64,000 nucleotides of DNA from Bog-473 sp963742035 (GTDB lineage: Bacteria > Actinomycetota > Acidimicrobiia > Acidimicrobiales > RAAP-2), in contig CAVUKH010000011.1 of assembly GCA_963742035.1 (NCBI GenBank), forward strand, positions 86,952 to 150,951, written 5' to 3'. Of the stretch, positions 16,829 through 26,006 are shown one piece after another (positions within the stretch are counted from its first letter, which is position 1; each line of letters starts with the position of its first letter). The translations under genes were made by a program, and so were the position numbers. The notes under the pieces are model-generated. The model searched no databases. It was not told where the DNA came from and worked only from the letters and a program-made list of their open reading frames with translations.

Positions 16829-17811
16829 GCCTCGGGCGCCTCGTTGAGGGCCATCCGGTGGGTGAACGTCTCGCCCAGGCCTGACAGCCGGCCGGACTGC
16901 AGGAGGGGGACGAGCGAGCGCCACGTTCCGGGAATGGGTGCGAACACGGCGCGCAGGGTCAGGCTCTTCAAGAAGACAATCCCCATCGGGAACGGCAGGT
17001 CCATCGTGAGGTTGACGCCGACGACCGACACCGTGCCGCCGGTCGCCGCGCAGGACACGGCGTCGAGGACGGTGGCGTCGGCTCCGACGGCCTCAATGAC
17101 GCTCTCGGCGCCCCGCCCGCCCGTGGCTTCGAGCACCTGGAGCGACCCCGGTGCGAGACGGGCATCGATGGGTTCCGCTCCCAGCCGCTCGGCCCGGGCC
17201 AACCTTTCGGGCACCATGTCGATCGCCAACACGCGCGCCGGCCCGAAGAGCGACGCGCACTGCAGTGCCATGATCCCGACCGGCCCCAGGCCGACGACGA
17301 CCACTGTGGCACCCGGCTGGATGTTCGCCCGCAACGCGCCGAGGTAGCCCGTGGGGAGGATGTCGGTGAGCAGGACCGCCTCCTCGTCCGCGATGCCCTC
17401 GGGGATCGGGAGGGCGAAGAGATCGGCGAACGGGACCGCCATCGCCTCGGCCTGCCCGCCGGGAAGGTCGGGGACCGTGCCGAACGCCGTCGCCTTGTCG
17501 GCCAGGCAGACGTTGGGCTGGCCGGCCAGACAGGCCGTGCAGACGCCGCACCCGATGACGCCTGAGACCAGCACGCGGTCGCCGGTGCGCAGGCTGTGCA
17601 CGTGCGACCCGACTTCGGTGACCGTGCCGATGGCTTCGTGGCCGAGGCGGATGCCGATGCCGGTCGGTGCGTCGTGGTAGAGGTGCAGATCGGAGCCGCA
17701 GATGGCGGTGCGCTCGACCGTGACGATGACGCCTTCGGGCCCGGGCAGCACCGGATCGGGGACATTCTCGACCTTCACGTTGCGCGGTCCCTCGAGGACG
17801 GTGGCTCGCAT
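16765..17811 (-). CDS. Zinc-dependent alcohol dehydrogenase (MDR family)
   Basis: This is a 348-aa medium-chain dehydrogenase. Catalytic zinc ligands Cys38 and His58-Glu59 (ICGSD, GHEAIG) are present, and the structural zinc site is complete in GCGVCTACLAGQPNVC. The Rossmann domain has VVVVGLGPVGIMALQ and an acidic residue after beta-2 (VLAIDMVPERL), indicating NAD preference. It probably oxidises a secondary alcohol or polyol; the substrate is unknown. The ATG at 17811 lies 6 nt after TAGCGT with no Shine-Dalgarno sequence, so the mRNA may be leaderless. Confidence 0.9.
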   Translation of the reverse strand: MRATVLEGPRNVKVENVPDPVLPGPEGVIVTVERTAICGSDLHLYHDAPTGIGIRLGHEAIGTVTEVGSHVHSLRTGDRVLVSGVIGCGVCTACLAGQPNVCLADKATAFGTVPDLPGGQAEAMAVPFADLFALPIPEGIADEEAVLLTDILPTGYLGALRANIQPGATVVVVGLGPVGIMALQCASLFGPARVLAIDMVPERLARAERLGAEPIDARLAPGSLQVLEATGGRGAESVIEAVGADATVLDAVSCAATGGTVSVVGVNLTMDLPFPMGIVFLKSLTLRAVFAPIPGTWRSLVPLLQSGRLSGLGETFTHRMALNEAPEAYELFDSRADGVLKVLLTPNP

Positions 17812-17885
17812 CTCCGCACGCTACCGCGCAGGACTAAACTGCCACGGGCCCAATTCCGGCTCACGATCCATCTCCCGGAGATCCA

Positions 17886-18185
17886 TTGCCTCGGACACTC
17901 GAACCCAGCACGACCGTCGTGGCCGACGAGGACATCGACGCCTTCTTCGAGCTCGAGGATCTCTGGGCCGTCATCGTCTGGAACGACGACGTCACGACCT
18001 TTCAGACCGTGATCCAGGCCTTCGTGGAGATCTTCGGTCACACGGTCGAGCGGGCGGACAAGCTGGCCTGGCGGATTCACCGAACGGGCAAGGCGGTGGC
18101 GGCAGTGCGACCCAAGGACGAGGCCGAAGCCGCCGTCCACGCGCTGCACCAGCGCAAGATCTCGGCCTCCCTCAGCCGCGCCTGA
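17886..18185 (+). CDS. clpS: ATP-dependent Clp protease adaptor ClpS
   Basis: This encodes 99 aa, the usual length. The core WAVIVWNDDVTTFQTVIQAFVEIFGH with the following AWRIHRTGKAV helix and EAEAAVHALHQ are the ClpS fold that binds ClpC/ClpA and N-degron substrates. The first in-frame candidate is TTG 17886; the N-terminal 25 residues are variable in this family, so the exact start is not certain. A TAAACT box about 45 nt upstream could be its -10. It is monocistronic. Confidence 0.9.
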   Translation: MPRTLEPSTTVVADEDIDAFFELEDLWAVIVWNDDVTTFQTVIQAFVEIFGHTVERADKLAWRIHRTGKAVAAVRPKDEAEAAVHALHQRKISASLSRA

Positions 18186-18202
18186 GGCCGCCGAGACTTC
18201 CT

Positions 18203-18218
18203 GATCCGAGGTCGGATC
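18203..18218. repeat. 16-bp palindrome after clpS
   Basis: GATCCGA and TCGGATC flank a two-base centre 17 bp after the clpS stop. The loop is too short for a good terminator hairpin and no T-run follows, so it may be a protein-binding palindrome or simply chance. Confidence 0.4.
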
Positions 18219-18360
18219 GGGGCCGGGACGGGGGTCCGCATTCCCCGGTCCGAGCTGTGCCCTCCTGACCGCACCTCCTCACCTCGCCTCCACACCGGCC
18301 GCCCACGTGCATCGCCGCGACTGCCGTCGGGGGTGGACGCTGGCGGTCTTTGTGTATATG

Positions 18361-18380
18361 CTTTGAGCATTCACTCAAAG
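18361..18380. promoter_or_regulatory. Palindromic operator in front of the TetR gene
   Basis: CTTTGAG and CTCAAAG form perfect 7-bp arms around a 6-bp centre. The site sits directly after a TATATG -10-like box (18354-18361) and ends 11 bp before the TetR start codon. This is the expected position for an autoregulatory TetR operator. Confidence 0.65.
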
Positions 18381-18391
18381 TGGGGTCGGAG

Positions 18392-19039
18392 ATGGCCAAG
18401 TCCGGATCGTCGAGCACTGTGGTGGGCAGGGACTCCTCCCGCTCGTCGGGCACCCGCACGAAGCTCGTCGACGCCGCGATCGAGACGCTCAAGGCCGAGG
18501 GGTTCGCGGGGTCGAGCGCCAGGGCGATCGCCGAGCGTGCCGGCCTGAACCAGGGCTTGATCTTCTACCACTTCGGTTCCGTTGCGAACCTCTTGCTGGC
18601 CGCGCTGGACACGGTCAGCGCCCGGCGGATGGAGCACTACGGGGCGGCCATCGACCGTGTCGGATCACCCACCGAGCTGGTCGACGTGGCGACAACCATC
18701 TTTCGGGAGGATCTCGACGCCGGCTACGTCTCCGTTCTCGTCGAGATGATCGCGGGGGCCTCGTCGACGCCCGGGTTGGGCGCTGAAGTGTCGGCTCGCC
18801 TCCGTCCCTGGTTCGCCTTCGCCGAGCAGGCGATGACCACGACCCTGGGGTCGCCGCTGGACTCGGTGGTGCCTCCCGCCGACGTGGCGTACGGCGTCGT
18901 CGCGCTCTACCTCGGGCTCGAGATGCTGACGCACCTCGACGGGGATCGCGCCCGTGCGCTCGGGCTCTTCGCTCATGCGAAGAACCTGGCCGCGCTCCTC
19001 GAGGCCCTCACGGCCACGGCACCGAAGGAGTCGTCGTGA
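18392..19039 (+). CDS. TetR-family transcriptional regulator
   Basis: This encodes 215 aa. The N-terminal HTH (about residues 20-65) is clear: TKLVDAAIETLKAEGFAG, SARAIAERAGLNQGLIFYHFGSVANLL. The C-terminal ligand/dimer domain is helical and not assignable to a ligand class. Start ATG 18392 follows the palindromic operator; an in-frame upstream start exists but would place the operator in coding sequence. Its TGA overlaps the GTG of the NAD(P)-binding gene, so it probably represses itself and the two genes behind it. Confidence 0.9.
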   Translation: MAKSGSSSTVVGRDSSRSSGTRTKLVDAAIETLKAEGFAGSSARAIAERAGLNQGLIFYHFGSVANLLLAALDTVSARRMEHYGAAIDRVGSPTELVDVATTIFREDLDAGYVSVLVEMIAGASSTPGLGAEVSARLRPWFAFAEQAMTTTLGSPLDSVVPPADVAYGVVALYLGLEMLTHLDGDRARALGLFAHAKNLAALLEALTATAPKESS

Positions 19040-20007
19040 CCGGGGTCACGCACACGGGGGCCGCGGCAGGGCGGCGGTCGACGGCGGGGGACACCGGACT
19101 CGACGTGGTCACCGGCGCCTTCAGCTACTCGGGCGCCTCGCTGGCGCGGGCGTTGCTGCAGGACGGCCGGCGGGTGCGCACCATGACGGGCCATCCCGGG
19201 CGGGCGCCGGGTGGGTCGGCCATCGACGTCCACCCGCTCGACTTCGACGACCCCCTGGGCCTGGTGGCGTCATTGTCCGGAGCCACCACGCTCTACAACA
19301 CCTACTGGGTGCGCTTCCCCCATGGCGCCGTCGATCACGAACGGGCCGTGGCCAACTCACGGGCGCTGTTCCACGCCGCGCAGCGGGCCGGCATCCAGCG
19401 GATCGTGCACATGAGCATCACGCATCCCAGCGGCGACTCGCCGTTTCCCTATTTCCGGGGCAAGGCCCTGGTGGAGCGGGCGCTCGCCGAGTGTGATCTC
19501 TCGTACGCCATCGTCCGCCCGGCCATCCTTTTCGGCGGGGACGGCGTCCTGGTCAACAACATCGCCTGGCTCCTCCGCCGTCTGCCCGTCTTTGCCATCG
19601 GTGGCCGCGGGGACTACCGGATCCGGGCCATCCATGTCGACGACCTGGCGCAGCTCTGTCTGGCCAAGGCGTCGGAGACACACGACAGCGTGACGGACGC
19701 CGTCGGCCCGGAGCGGCCGACCTTCACCGAGCTCGTCGGCGCGCTCAAGGACGCGGTCCGAAGCCGGGCCCGCCTCGTCCATGTGCCGGGCGTCTGCATG
19801 CCCGCGCTCTCCCGTGTGCTCGGGCTGGCGCTGCACGATGTGCTGCTCACCACCGAGGAGTACCGGGCCATGGCCGCCGGCCTGGCCGACACCGACGGCC
19901 CGTCCACCGGCTCGACGGCCCTGTCGGTCTGGCTGGCCGAGCATGGAGAAACCCTCGGTCTCCACTATGCCAACGAGCTGGCCCGCCACTTCGACGCTGT
20001 TCCGTGA
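19036..20007 (+). CDS. NAD(P)-binding NmrA/SDR-like (epimerase-type) protein
   Basis: This is 323 aa. The Rossmann entry is VVTGAFSYSGASLARALL, an atypical variant of GxxGxxG with GAFSYSG. The NTYWVRF strand, HMSITHPSGDSPFPYFRGKALVE and YAIVRPAILFGG resemble complex-I-NDUFA9-like/NmrA proteins that bind NAD(P) but may lack an active-site Tyr-Lys pair. The end of the protein is helical. It is coupled to TetR (GTGA) and to the next membrane gene (GTGA). A redox-sensing or ketone-reducing role is inference only. Confidence 0.8.
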   Translation: MTGVTHTGAAAGRRSTAGDTGLDVVTGAFSYSGASLARALLQDGRRVRTMTGHPGRAPGGSAIDVHPLDFDDPLGLVASLSGATTLYNTYWVRFPHGAVDHERAVANSRALFHAAQRAGIQRIVHMSITHPSGDSPFPYFRGKALVERALAECDLSYAIVRPAILFGGDGVLVNNIAWLLRRLPVFAIGGRGDYRIRAIHVDDLAQLCLAKASETHDSVTDAVGPERPTFTELVGALKDAVRSRARLVHVPGVCMPALSRVLGLALHDVLLTTEEYRAMAAGLADTDGPSTGSTALSVWLAEHGETLGLHYANELARHFDAVP

Positions 20008-20447
20008 GTCCTGCACTCGTGGAACGCCACCCTGCTCGCAAACCCACGCCCAGGCCCACCCCCACGCCGGCCCCCACGCCGGCCCCCACGCCCGCCCCCA
20101 CGCCGGCAGCGGTCGTCGTTGCCTCCGACCTCGCGGCGGCGTCGGCGGTCCTGACGTTGGGCGCAGCCGTGATCGTGATCGCCCTCGGCGTCATCGCCAC
20201 ATCGGGTGTCTTCGGCTCGCGCATGGCCTGGCTGCTGGGGGTGGCGATGCCCCTGCTGGCGACGAGCATGATCATGTCCGGGCTGGCCCGACGCGCCCCC
20301 ACCGGTTCCTCGCTGGGGCAGAGGGTCAGCCGACCGCTCTACCTGACGGCGCTGTCCCTCTTCGGCATGCCGGCTGCGTTCGCGGTGACCGTGCTCGCCG
20401 TGTATGCGTTGCTCTTCGTGCACGACGGCCTGTCGCGCCTCGTGTGA
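20004..20447 (+). CDS. Small membrane protein with Pro-Thr repeat
   Basis: This encodes 147 aa. After a short basic N-terminus comes a PTPAPTPAPTPAPTP stretch encoded by a tandem DNA repeat. Three hydrophobic helices follow (about 45-67, 75-92 and 112-137). No family is recognised. Its GTG overlaps the end of the NAD(P)-binding gene, so it is the third gene of the TetR operon. The repeat could act as a rigid extracytoplasmic or cytoplasmic spacer. Confidence 0.65.
   Translation: MSPALVERHPARKPTPRPTPTPAPTPAPTPAPTPAAVVVASDLAAASAVLTLGAAVIVIALGVIATSGVFGSRMAWLLGVAMPLLATSMIMSGLARRAPTGSSLGQRVSRPLYLTALSLFGMPAAFAVTVLAVYALLFVHDGLSRLV
20060..20107 (+). repeat. 12-bp tandem repeat encoding PTPA units
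   Basis: About four copies of a CCCCACGCCGGC-like unit lie in the 5' part of the membrane-protein gene and encode PTPA. The third copy is degenerate (CGCCCG). Copy-number change would stay in frame. Confidence 0.75.
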
Positions 20448-20462
20448 GGCCGAGGGCGCGCC

Positions 20463-21098
20463 TCAGCTGGCGAGACGAGCCGTCAGACGCTCCTTCACGA
20501 TCGGCCACTCGGCGGCCACAATGGAGAAGCGGGCCGAGGTCCGCACCGTGTCGTCGGACCCGGGCCGGTCCGCCCGCAAAATGCCGTCGAGCCGGCCCCC
20601 GATGCGCTCAATGGCGGCCCACGAGCGCTTGTTGCGCACGTCGGTCTGCAGCGCCACCCGGTGGACCTCCCAGACCTCGAAGGCGTGCGCCATCATGAGC
20701 AGCTTGGCCTCGGTGTTGACGTGCGTCCGCTGGGCCGGTCCCGCCAACCAGGTGAAGCCGATGTCGACGACGTCGGGCACGCCGTGGCGCTGGTGGCTCG
20801 CCCCCGGAGGCCACTGCCAGTACGCCATTTCGCAGAACCGCGTGGCGCCGACGACCAGGTCGGACCCGTCCGGGCCGGCACCCCGCCGCACGGTGGCGAA
20901 GGCCACGTGGGCCCCGGAGGCCGCCTTGGCCAGCGCGTCGACCACGTAGTCGGTCATCTGCTCCGGGCCTTCGGGCGTGTACGTCCACTCGTACGCGCTG
21001 CGGTCCAGCCCGGCCGCCTCCACCAGGGCGGGGATGTGGGCCTCGGTCAGGGGCTCCAGCCGGACGAAGGTCCCCTGGAGCGTGAACGGCTCACGCAT
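20463..21098 (-). CDS. GNAT acetyltransferase (RimJ/RimL type)
   Basis: This is 211 aa. GTFVRLEPLTEAHIPALVEAA is the usual N-terminus. VDIGFTWLAGPAQRTHVNTEAKLLMMAHAF carries the acetyl-CoA loop and helix, and TDVRNKRSWAAIERIGGRLDG is the conserved C-terminal strand-helix. This group resembles RimL-like proteins with an H-x-N-T-E-A-K-L motif. The ATG at 21098 overlaps the end of the MFS exporter gene by 8 bases, so exporter and acetyltransferase are probably co-expressed. Modification of the exported compound is possible but not shown. Confidence 0.85.
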   Translation of the reverse strand: MREPFTLQGTFVRLEPLTEAHIPALVEAAGLDRSAYEWTYTPEGPEQMTDYVVDALAKAASGAHVAFATVRRGAGPDGSDLVVGATRFCEMAYWQWPPGASHQRHGVPDVVDIGFTWLAGPAQRTHVNTEAKLLMMAHAFEVWEVHRVALQTDVRNKRSWAAIERIGGRLDGILRADRPGSDDTVRTSARFSIVAAEWPIVKERLTARLAS

Positions 21099-22710
21099 GC
21101 ACGGCCGGGACGGCGTCGTCCGACGGGCCCGCCCCCGGCTGACCCTGGCCACCCTGGGAGGGAGGCCCACTCGGCGCCCCGGTCGGGACCACGAAGTCGC
21201 GCTGGCGCACCAGCGCGAAGCCGCAGACGGCGCCCACCAGGGCCACCACCGCACCGATCTCCATGAGGTGGTTCAGTGTCACCGAGAACCCCGAGTGGTA
21301 CGCCTGCAGCAGTGCGTTGCGGGCCCCGGCGATCGGAATCGCCGTCGCCGCCTGGCGGACCTCGCCCGAGGACATCGCGCCCTGGAGTTGCGCACCGCCC
21401 CGGCGCAGCACTTCGGGACCGAAGGGCGACGAGGACAGCGCGGCGGTCGTGTGCGCCACAATCTGGCTCTGGAACACCGCGCCGAGCACGGCGATCCCGG
21501 TGGCGATACCGACCTGGCGGAAGGTGTTGTTGGCACCCGAGGCCATGCCACTGCGCTGCGGCTGGACGACGGAGACGGCGCCCGAGGCCAGCACCGGGTT
21601 GACGATGCCGACCCCGAAGCCGGCCACGATGAAGCCGGGCAGCAGCACGGTCCACGTCGAGGTCGGATGGGTCGTCGCCATGAGGAGAAGCCCGCCGGTG
21701 ACGAAGAGCATCCCGATCCCCAACAAGAACCGCGACTGCACGCGCACCGTCAGGCGCCCGGCGAAGAAGGAGGTGAAGAAGATGACCAGGGTCATGGGCA
21801 GGAAGCGGATGCCGGCGGCCAGCGGGCCGTAGCCCAGGTTGTCCTGAATGTAGAGGGTCAGGTACAGGAACATGGCGAAGATGGACGCGGCCAGCGTGAA
21901 GGCCACCGTCGAGAGACCCACGAAGGCCGGGATCTTGAAGAGGCCGAGGTCCAACATCGGGTCCGCCGCGAAGCGCTCGTTGATGAAGAAGCCCACCATG
22001 AGGATGCCCGCGCCGGCCAGCAGCCCGATCGTCGTCGCGCTGCCCCAGCCGAAGTCGTTGCCCCGGACCAGTGCGAACACCAGCAGGAAGAGGCTCACCG
22101 AGAAGGTGACGAACCCCACCCAGTCGATCCGGCGCGCCCGCAGGTCCTCAGACTTGGCGATACGGGCGAAGGTGATGAGCACGGCGATGGCCCCGATGGG
22201 CACGTTCACGAAGAAGATCCAGCGCCACCCGATGCCGCTCGTGATGGCGCCACCGATCAGCGGCCCGATGGCGACGGCGCCGCCGATCACCGCGCCGTAG
22301 ACGCCGAAGGCGGTGCCGCGGTCGCGACCCGTGAAGGCGGCGGCGATCAGGGCCAGCGAGGTGGCGAACATGATGGCGCCGCCCACGCCCTGGACCGCGC
22401 GGGCGAGGTTCAGCATGAGGGGCGTGGTGGAGAGACCGCAGACCAGCGAGGCCAGTGAGAAGACGACCAACCCGATGGCGAAGATCTTCCGCCGCCCGTA
22501 AATGTCGCCGGCCACCCCGGCGGTCAGCAGGAAGGCGGCCAGCGTCAGCGAGTAGGCATCGACGACCCATTGCAGGTCCGAGAAGCTCGCGTGCAGCGAC
22601 TGCTGAATGTCCGGCAGGGCCACGTTCACGACCGTGATGTCGAGAAGGAGCATGAAGGTGGCCGTGCAGACGGCGATCAGGGTCCACCATTTGCGGTCGA
22701 GAGCTGGCAT
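21091..22710 (-). CDS. DHA2-family MFS drug/H+ exporter
   Basis: This is a 539-aa exporter with about 14 hydrophobic segments, typical of the EmrB/QacA branch. LLDITVVNVALPDIQ in TM1 is the DHA2 signature, GDIYGRRKIFAIG the loop 2-3 motif A, and IGPLIGGAITSGIGWRWIFFVN motif C. It exports hydrophobic cations or drugs by proton antiport. The ATG at 22710 is 6 nt downstream of TACACT with no Shine-Dalgarno sequence, suggesting a leaderless mRNA. The gene is divergent from the ABC-F gene. Confidence 0.92.
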   Translation of the reverse strand: MPALDRKWWTLIAVCTATFMLLLDITVVNVALPDIQQSLHASFSDLQWVVDAYSLTLAAFLLTAGVAGDIYGRRKIFAIGLVVFSLASLVCGLSTTPLMLNLARAVQGVGGAIMFATSLALIAAAFTGRDRGTAFGVYGAVIGGAVAIGPLIGGAITSGIGWRWIFFVNVPIGAIAVLITFARIAKSEDLRARRIDWVGFVTFSVSLFLLVFALVRGNDFGWGSATTIGLLAGAGILMVGFFINERFAADPMLDLGLFKIPAFVGLSTVAFTLAASIFAMFLYLTLYIQDNLGYGPLAAGIRFLPMTLVIFFTSFFAGRLTVRVQSRFLLGIGMLFVTGGLLLMATTHPTSTWTVLLPGFIVAGFGVGIVNPVLASGAVSVVQPQRSGMASGANNTFRQVGIATGIAVLGAVFQSQIVAHTTAALSSSPFGPEVLRRGGAQLQGAMSSGEVRQAATAIPIAGARNALLQAYHSGFSVTLNHLMEIGAVVALVGAVCGFALVRQRDFVVPTGAPSGPPSQGGQGQPGAGPSDDAVPAVHA

Positions 22711-22754
22711 TTTCGGAGTGTATCGAGCCGGGCTTCTCCCTCGTACAATGCGGT
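22711..22754. promoter_or_regulatory. Short divergent promoter, MFS exporter / ABC-F
   Basis: Only 44 bp separate the two starts. The minus-strand TACACT (22722-22717) is 6 nt from the exporter ATG, and the plus-strand TACAAT (22744-22749) is 5 nt from the ABC-F GTG. Both look like -10 boxes of leaderless transcripts. The arrangement leaves room for only one -35 region on each side, inside the opposite gene. Confidence 0.5.
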
Positions 22755-24353
22755 GTGATCGTCGGATCAGCCCTGACCATCGAAATCGGTGACCGCACCC
22801 TGCTGTCGGACGCGTCGTTCGTGGTCGGCGCCGGGGAGAAGGTCGGCCTGGTGGGGCGCAACGGGACCGGGAAGTCGTCCTTCATTTCGGTGCTGGTGGG
22901 GGAGACGGCGCCGCAGCTGCGCCACCGGGGCAACGTCCGCCTCCTCGGGTCGTTCGGGTACCTGCCCCAGGCTCCGGTGCCGGGCGGCCTGGGCCTCGAG
23001 CCGACGGGCTTCTCCCACATCCTCTCCGCCCGCGGTCTCGACGTCCTCGATGATGCGCTGGGCACCGCCCGCGGCGCCATGGCCGACGATCCCACCGCCG
23101 AGAACATCGAGCTCTTCACGGATCTGCAGGAGCAGTTCCAGTCCAACGGTGGCTACGAGGCCGAATCGGTGATGGCCCGTCTGGCCGACGGCCTCGGCCT
23201 CCGGCAGGAGCTCCTCCTGGAGGACATCGATTCGCTGTCCGGCGGCCAACGCCGTCGCGTCGACCTCATGCGCGTGCTCTTCCAGGAGCCCGACCTGATG
23301 ATCCTCGACGAGCCGACGAATCACCTCGACCGGTCCGCCAAGCGCTGGCTGCTCGATGAGCTGGCGCGCTTCAACGGCGCACTCCTCGTGGTCAGCCACG
23401 ACCTGAAGCTGCTCGACCACTCCATCACCAAGGTGCTCAACATCGCGAACCAGCACATGACGGAGTGGAAGGGGAACTACTCCAAGTTCGAGGCGCTGCG
23501 CGAGGCCGACCAGTCCCAACGCGAACGCGCCTCGGAGCTCGAGTCGCGCGAGATCAAGCGTCTCTCGTCACTGGCCGACTCAATGCGGGCGAGCACCGAG
23601 AAGCGGGCCCGCAAGGCCAAGCAGCTGGACCGACGGGTCGAGCGGATGGAGGCGGGTCGCACCCAGGTCGACAAGCGCGACCGGGCGAGCAAGTTCTCGC
23701 TGCCGACGCCGCCCCGTTCCGGCGGGGTCCCGCTCGAGGTCGCCAAGCTGGGCATCCGTTACGGGAGCAACGAGGTGCTCTCGGGCGTGACGTTCCACGC
23801 CGGGCGGGGGGACCACATTGTGATCATCGGCCGCAACGGCGCCGGGAAGTCCTCACTGTTGCGTTGCCTGGCCGGTGCGCAGGAGCCCTCGAACGGCGTC
23901 ATCGAGTTCGGGGCGAACGTCGAGCTGGGCTATTTCGCCCAGGAGCACGAGCAGATCGATCCCGATCGCAGTGCGCTCGACAACGTGAGCGACGCCGTGC
24001 TCAAGGCCGAGCGCGACCGGCGCGCCCTGCTGGGTTCGTTCGGGCTGCCGTCCAAGGCGGCGGACCAGCTGCCCGGCACCCTCTCCGGAGGTGAGCGGGC
24101 GAAGCTCGGGCTGGCCATGCTGTCGGCGGGTGAGGCGAACCTGCTGCTGCTCGACGAGCCGACCAACAACCTCGACCCCTCGTCCATTACCGCCGTCGGC
24201 GCCATGTTGGGCGCCTGGCCCGGCACCATTTTGGCCGTCAGCCACGAGCGCGGCTTCGTCGAAGCACTCCGCCCGACCTACTGCCTGCGCCTCCCCGAGG
24301 AGCGCTTCACGCACTGGCGCGACGAGTATCTCGACGACGTCGAAATGCGCTGA
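22755..24353 (+). CDS. ABC-F family ATP-binding protein
   Basis: This 532-aa protein has two ABC ATPase domains and no membrane segments. Walker A motifs are GRNGTGKSS and GRNGAGKSS, signatures LSGGQ and LSGGE, and Walker B motifs LMILDEPTNHLD and LLLLDEPTNNLD. The two domains are joined by a charged helical linker (about residues 240-320, rich in Arg/Lys/Glu) that reaches the ribosomal P-site in this family. ABC-F proteins act on stalled ribosomes or give antibiotic protection. It starts with GTG 22755, close behind TACAAT. The divergent drug exporter gives weak support for a resistance role. Confidence 0.92.
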   Translation: MIVGSALTIEIGDRTLLSDASFVVGAGEKVGLVGRNGTGKSSFISVLVGETAPQLRHRGNVRLLGSFGYLPQAPVPGGLGLEPTGFSHILSARGLDVLDDALGTARGAMADDPTAENIELFTDLQEQFQSNGGYEAESVMARLADGLGLRQELLLEDIDSLSGGQRRRVDLMRVLFQEPDLMILDEPTNHLDRSAKRWLLDELARFNGALLVVSHDLKLLDHSITKVLNIANQHMTEWKGNYSKFEALREADQSQRERASELESREIKRLSSLADSMRASTEKRARKAKQLDRRVERMEAGRTQVDKRDRASKFSLPTPPRSGGVPLEVAKLGIRYGSNEVLSGVTFHAGRGDHIVIIGRNGAGKSSLLRCLAGAQEPSNGVIEFGANVELGYFAQEHEQIDPDRSALDNVSDAVLKAERDRRALLGSFGLPSKAADQLPGTLSGGERAKLGLAMLSAGEANLLLLDEPTNNLDPSSITAVGAMLGAWPGTILAVSHERGFVEALRPTYCLRLPEERFTHWRDEYLDDVEMR

Positions 24354-24359
24354 GTCGCT

Positions 24360-26006
24360 CTACGTTTTCACCCACATCTGTGTCGGCCAGAGCACACCTT
24401 CGTCGAAGGCGATGGCCTTCGAGCCCTGGAGCGTCTTTGGATTGGCGAAGTTCTGGACTTTGGGGTTGGCCGCCACGCACCACGTGTCGCGGGCCAGCCA
24501 CAGGTAGGGGATGTCCTCGGCCAGGTACTGGTTCACCTCTTGGTAGGCCTTGACCCGCGTCGAGTGCTCGTCCGTGCCACGCCCGGCGACGAGCGACGTC
24601 TGAATGCGGGGGTCGACGTTGCGGGCCATGTTGAGGGCCAGTGACCCGGTGGCCAGCTGCGGCGTCCACCACACGTAGTTGAGATCGGGGTCGACGGCGC
24701 CGAACTGGCGCCACAAGGTGGCCTGGTACGTGCCGGCCAGCGCGTCGTTGATGATCGTGGCCTGGGCGATGATGTTGATGGTGACCTTCATGCCCGCCGT
24801 CTGCCAGGCCTGCTGCAGGAACTGGGCCGCCGCCAGTGTCTCCGGGTCACTCGTGGAGTTGAGCGTGAAGGTGGGCTGCTTGCCGGTCTGCTGCTGCACC
24901 TGCTTCACCAGCTTGGCGGCTTGTGATGGGTTGTATTTGGGGTAGCTGGTCTTGGTGTAGTACTCGCTCCCCGGCAGGAAGAGGCCGTTCATCGGGGCGT
25001 CGATGCCCTTGTCGATGACCTTGGCGTATTGGGTCGTGTTGATGGCCATGGCCATGGCCTGGCGCAGCGTCTTGTTGTTGAACGGGGCGGTGGAGGTGTT
25101 GAGCATGATGCACTGCACCGTCGGCTGTCCGACCACCTGGCCGCTGTTGTCGTAGTAGGCGTACTTCTTGTTGCCCCGGAATTGCAGGAGGTTGTCCGGT
25201 GCGTTGCTGTGCATCATGTCGATCTCGCCCGTTTCGAGGGCGTCGGCCCGCGAGGCGTAGTTGATGATCGGCTTGTAGGTGATGGAGTCCAGATAGGGGT
25301 AGCCCTTGCGCCAGTACTTCGTGTTCCTGGTTGCCGTCATGTGGCTGTTGGGGACCCAGTCCTGGAAGACGAAGGGGCCGGTCCCGACGGGGTTCGACGT
25401 CCCGCCGTCGGGGGCGTTGAGCATGGAGGGCGCCGCCACGTAACCCGTTTGGGCCTGGGCCAGGTAGTACGGGAACGGGGCCCAGGACGACTTCATCGTC
25501 AACGTCACGGACATCGGTCCGGAGACCGACGCGCCTTGGATGTTGGTGGCGAAGGCGGGACCGGTGAGCGCGGACGTGGCCTGCTTCTCGATGTTCAGGT
25601 GCAGAGCGTCGGCGTCGAGCGGCGTGCCGTCATGGAAGACGATGCCGGGCCGCAGCGTGATGGTGAACTGCGTGAAGTCGTCGTTCGACGTGATCGACTG
25701 CGCCAGGTACGGCTCGACGCCGCCGGCGGCATTGACGATGGCGATCGGATCGAAGACGGTACGGCCATAGAGGAAGCCGCCCTCGTCCCAGCGGGCGGTC
25801 GAGGGATTGAACCCGCTCTCCTCGGTGTCGATACCGAAGGTGACCGACCCGCCCGTCACCGGTTTGGCGTTCGAGACCCCGTTGCGTCCGGGCCCGTTCG
25901 TCTGGGCCGCGCCCGCCTGGCCCTCGAGGCCACCGACCAAAGCGGCTCCGGCGCCCAGCGCGAGTCCGCCGGCCATGAACGACCGACGATCAAAGGACTG
26001 CGTCAT
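24360..26006 (-). CDS. Tat-exported peptide-type ABC substrate-binding protein
   Basis: This is a 548-aa SBP_bac_5 family protein. A twin-arginine signal starts FDRRSFMAGGLALGAGAAL and is followed by a Gly/Ala-rich mature start. ITLRPGIVFHDGTPLDADAL and NPVGTGPFVFQDW are family landmarks; the late YLAEDIPYLWLARDTW is the usual C-terminal lobe. No permease or ATPase gene is nearby, so it is an orphan binding protein (or the rest is elsewhere). A GGGGGG stretch upstream of the ATG may serve as ribosome-binding site. Its ligand (oligopeptide, nickel, or other) cannot be predicted. Confidence 0.9.
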   Translation of the reverse strand: MTQSFDRRSFMAGGLALGAGAALVGGLEGQAGAAQTNGPGRNGVSNAKPVTGGSVTFGIDTEESGFNPSTARWDEGGFLYGRTVFDPIAIVNAAGGVEPYLAQSITSNDDFTQFTITLRPGIVFHDGTPLDADALHLNIEKQATSALTGPAFATNIQGASVSGPMSVTLTMKSSWAPFPYYLAQAQTGYVAAPSMLNAPDGGTSNPVGTGPFVFQDWVPNSHMTATRNTKYWRKGYPYLDSITYKPIINYASRADALETGEIDMMHSNAPDNLLQFRGNKKYAYYDNSGQVVGQPTVQCIMLNTSTAPFNNKTLRQAMAMAINTTQYAKVIDKGIDAPMNGLFLPGSEYYTKTSYPKYNPSQAAKLVKQVQQQTGKQPTFTLNSTSDPETLAAAQFLQQAWQTAGMKVTINIIAQATIINDALAGTYQATLWRQFGAVDPDLNYVWWTPQLATGSLALNMARNVDPRIQTSLVAGRGTDEHSTRVKAYQEVNQYLAEDIPYLWLARDTWCVAANPKVQNFANPKTLQGSKAIAFDEGVLWPTQMWVKT

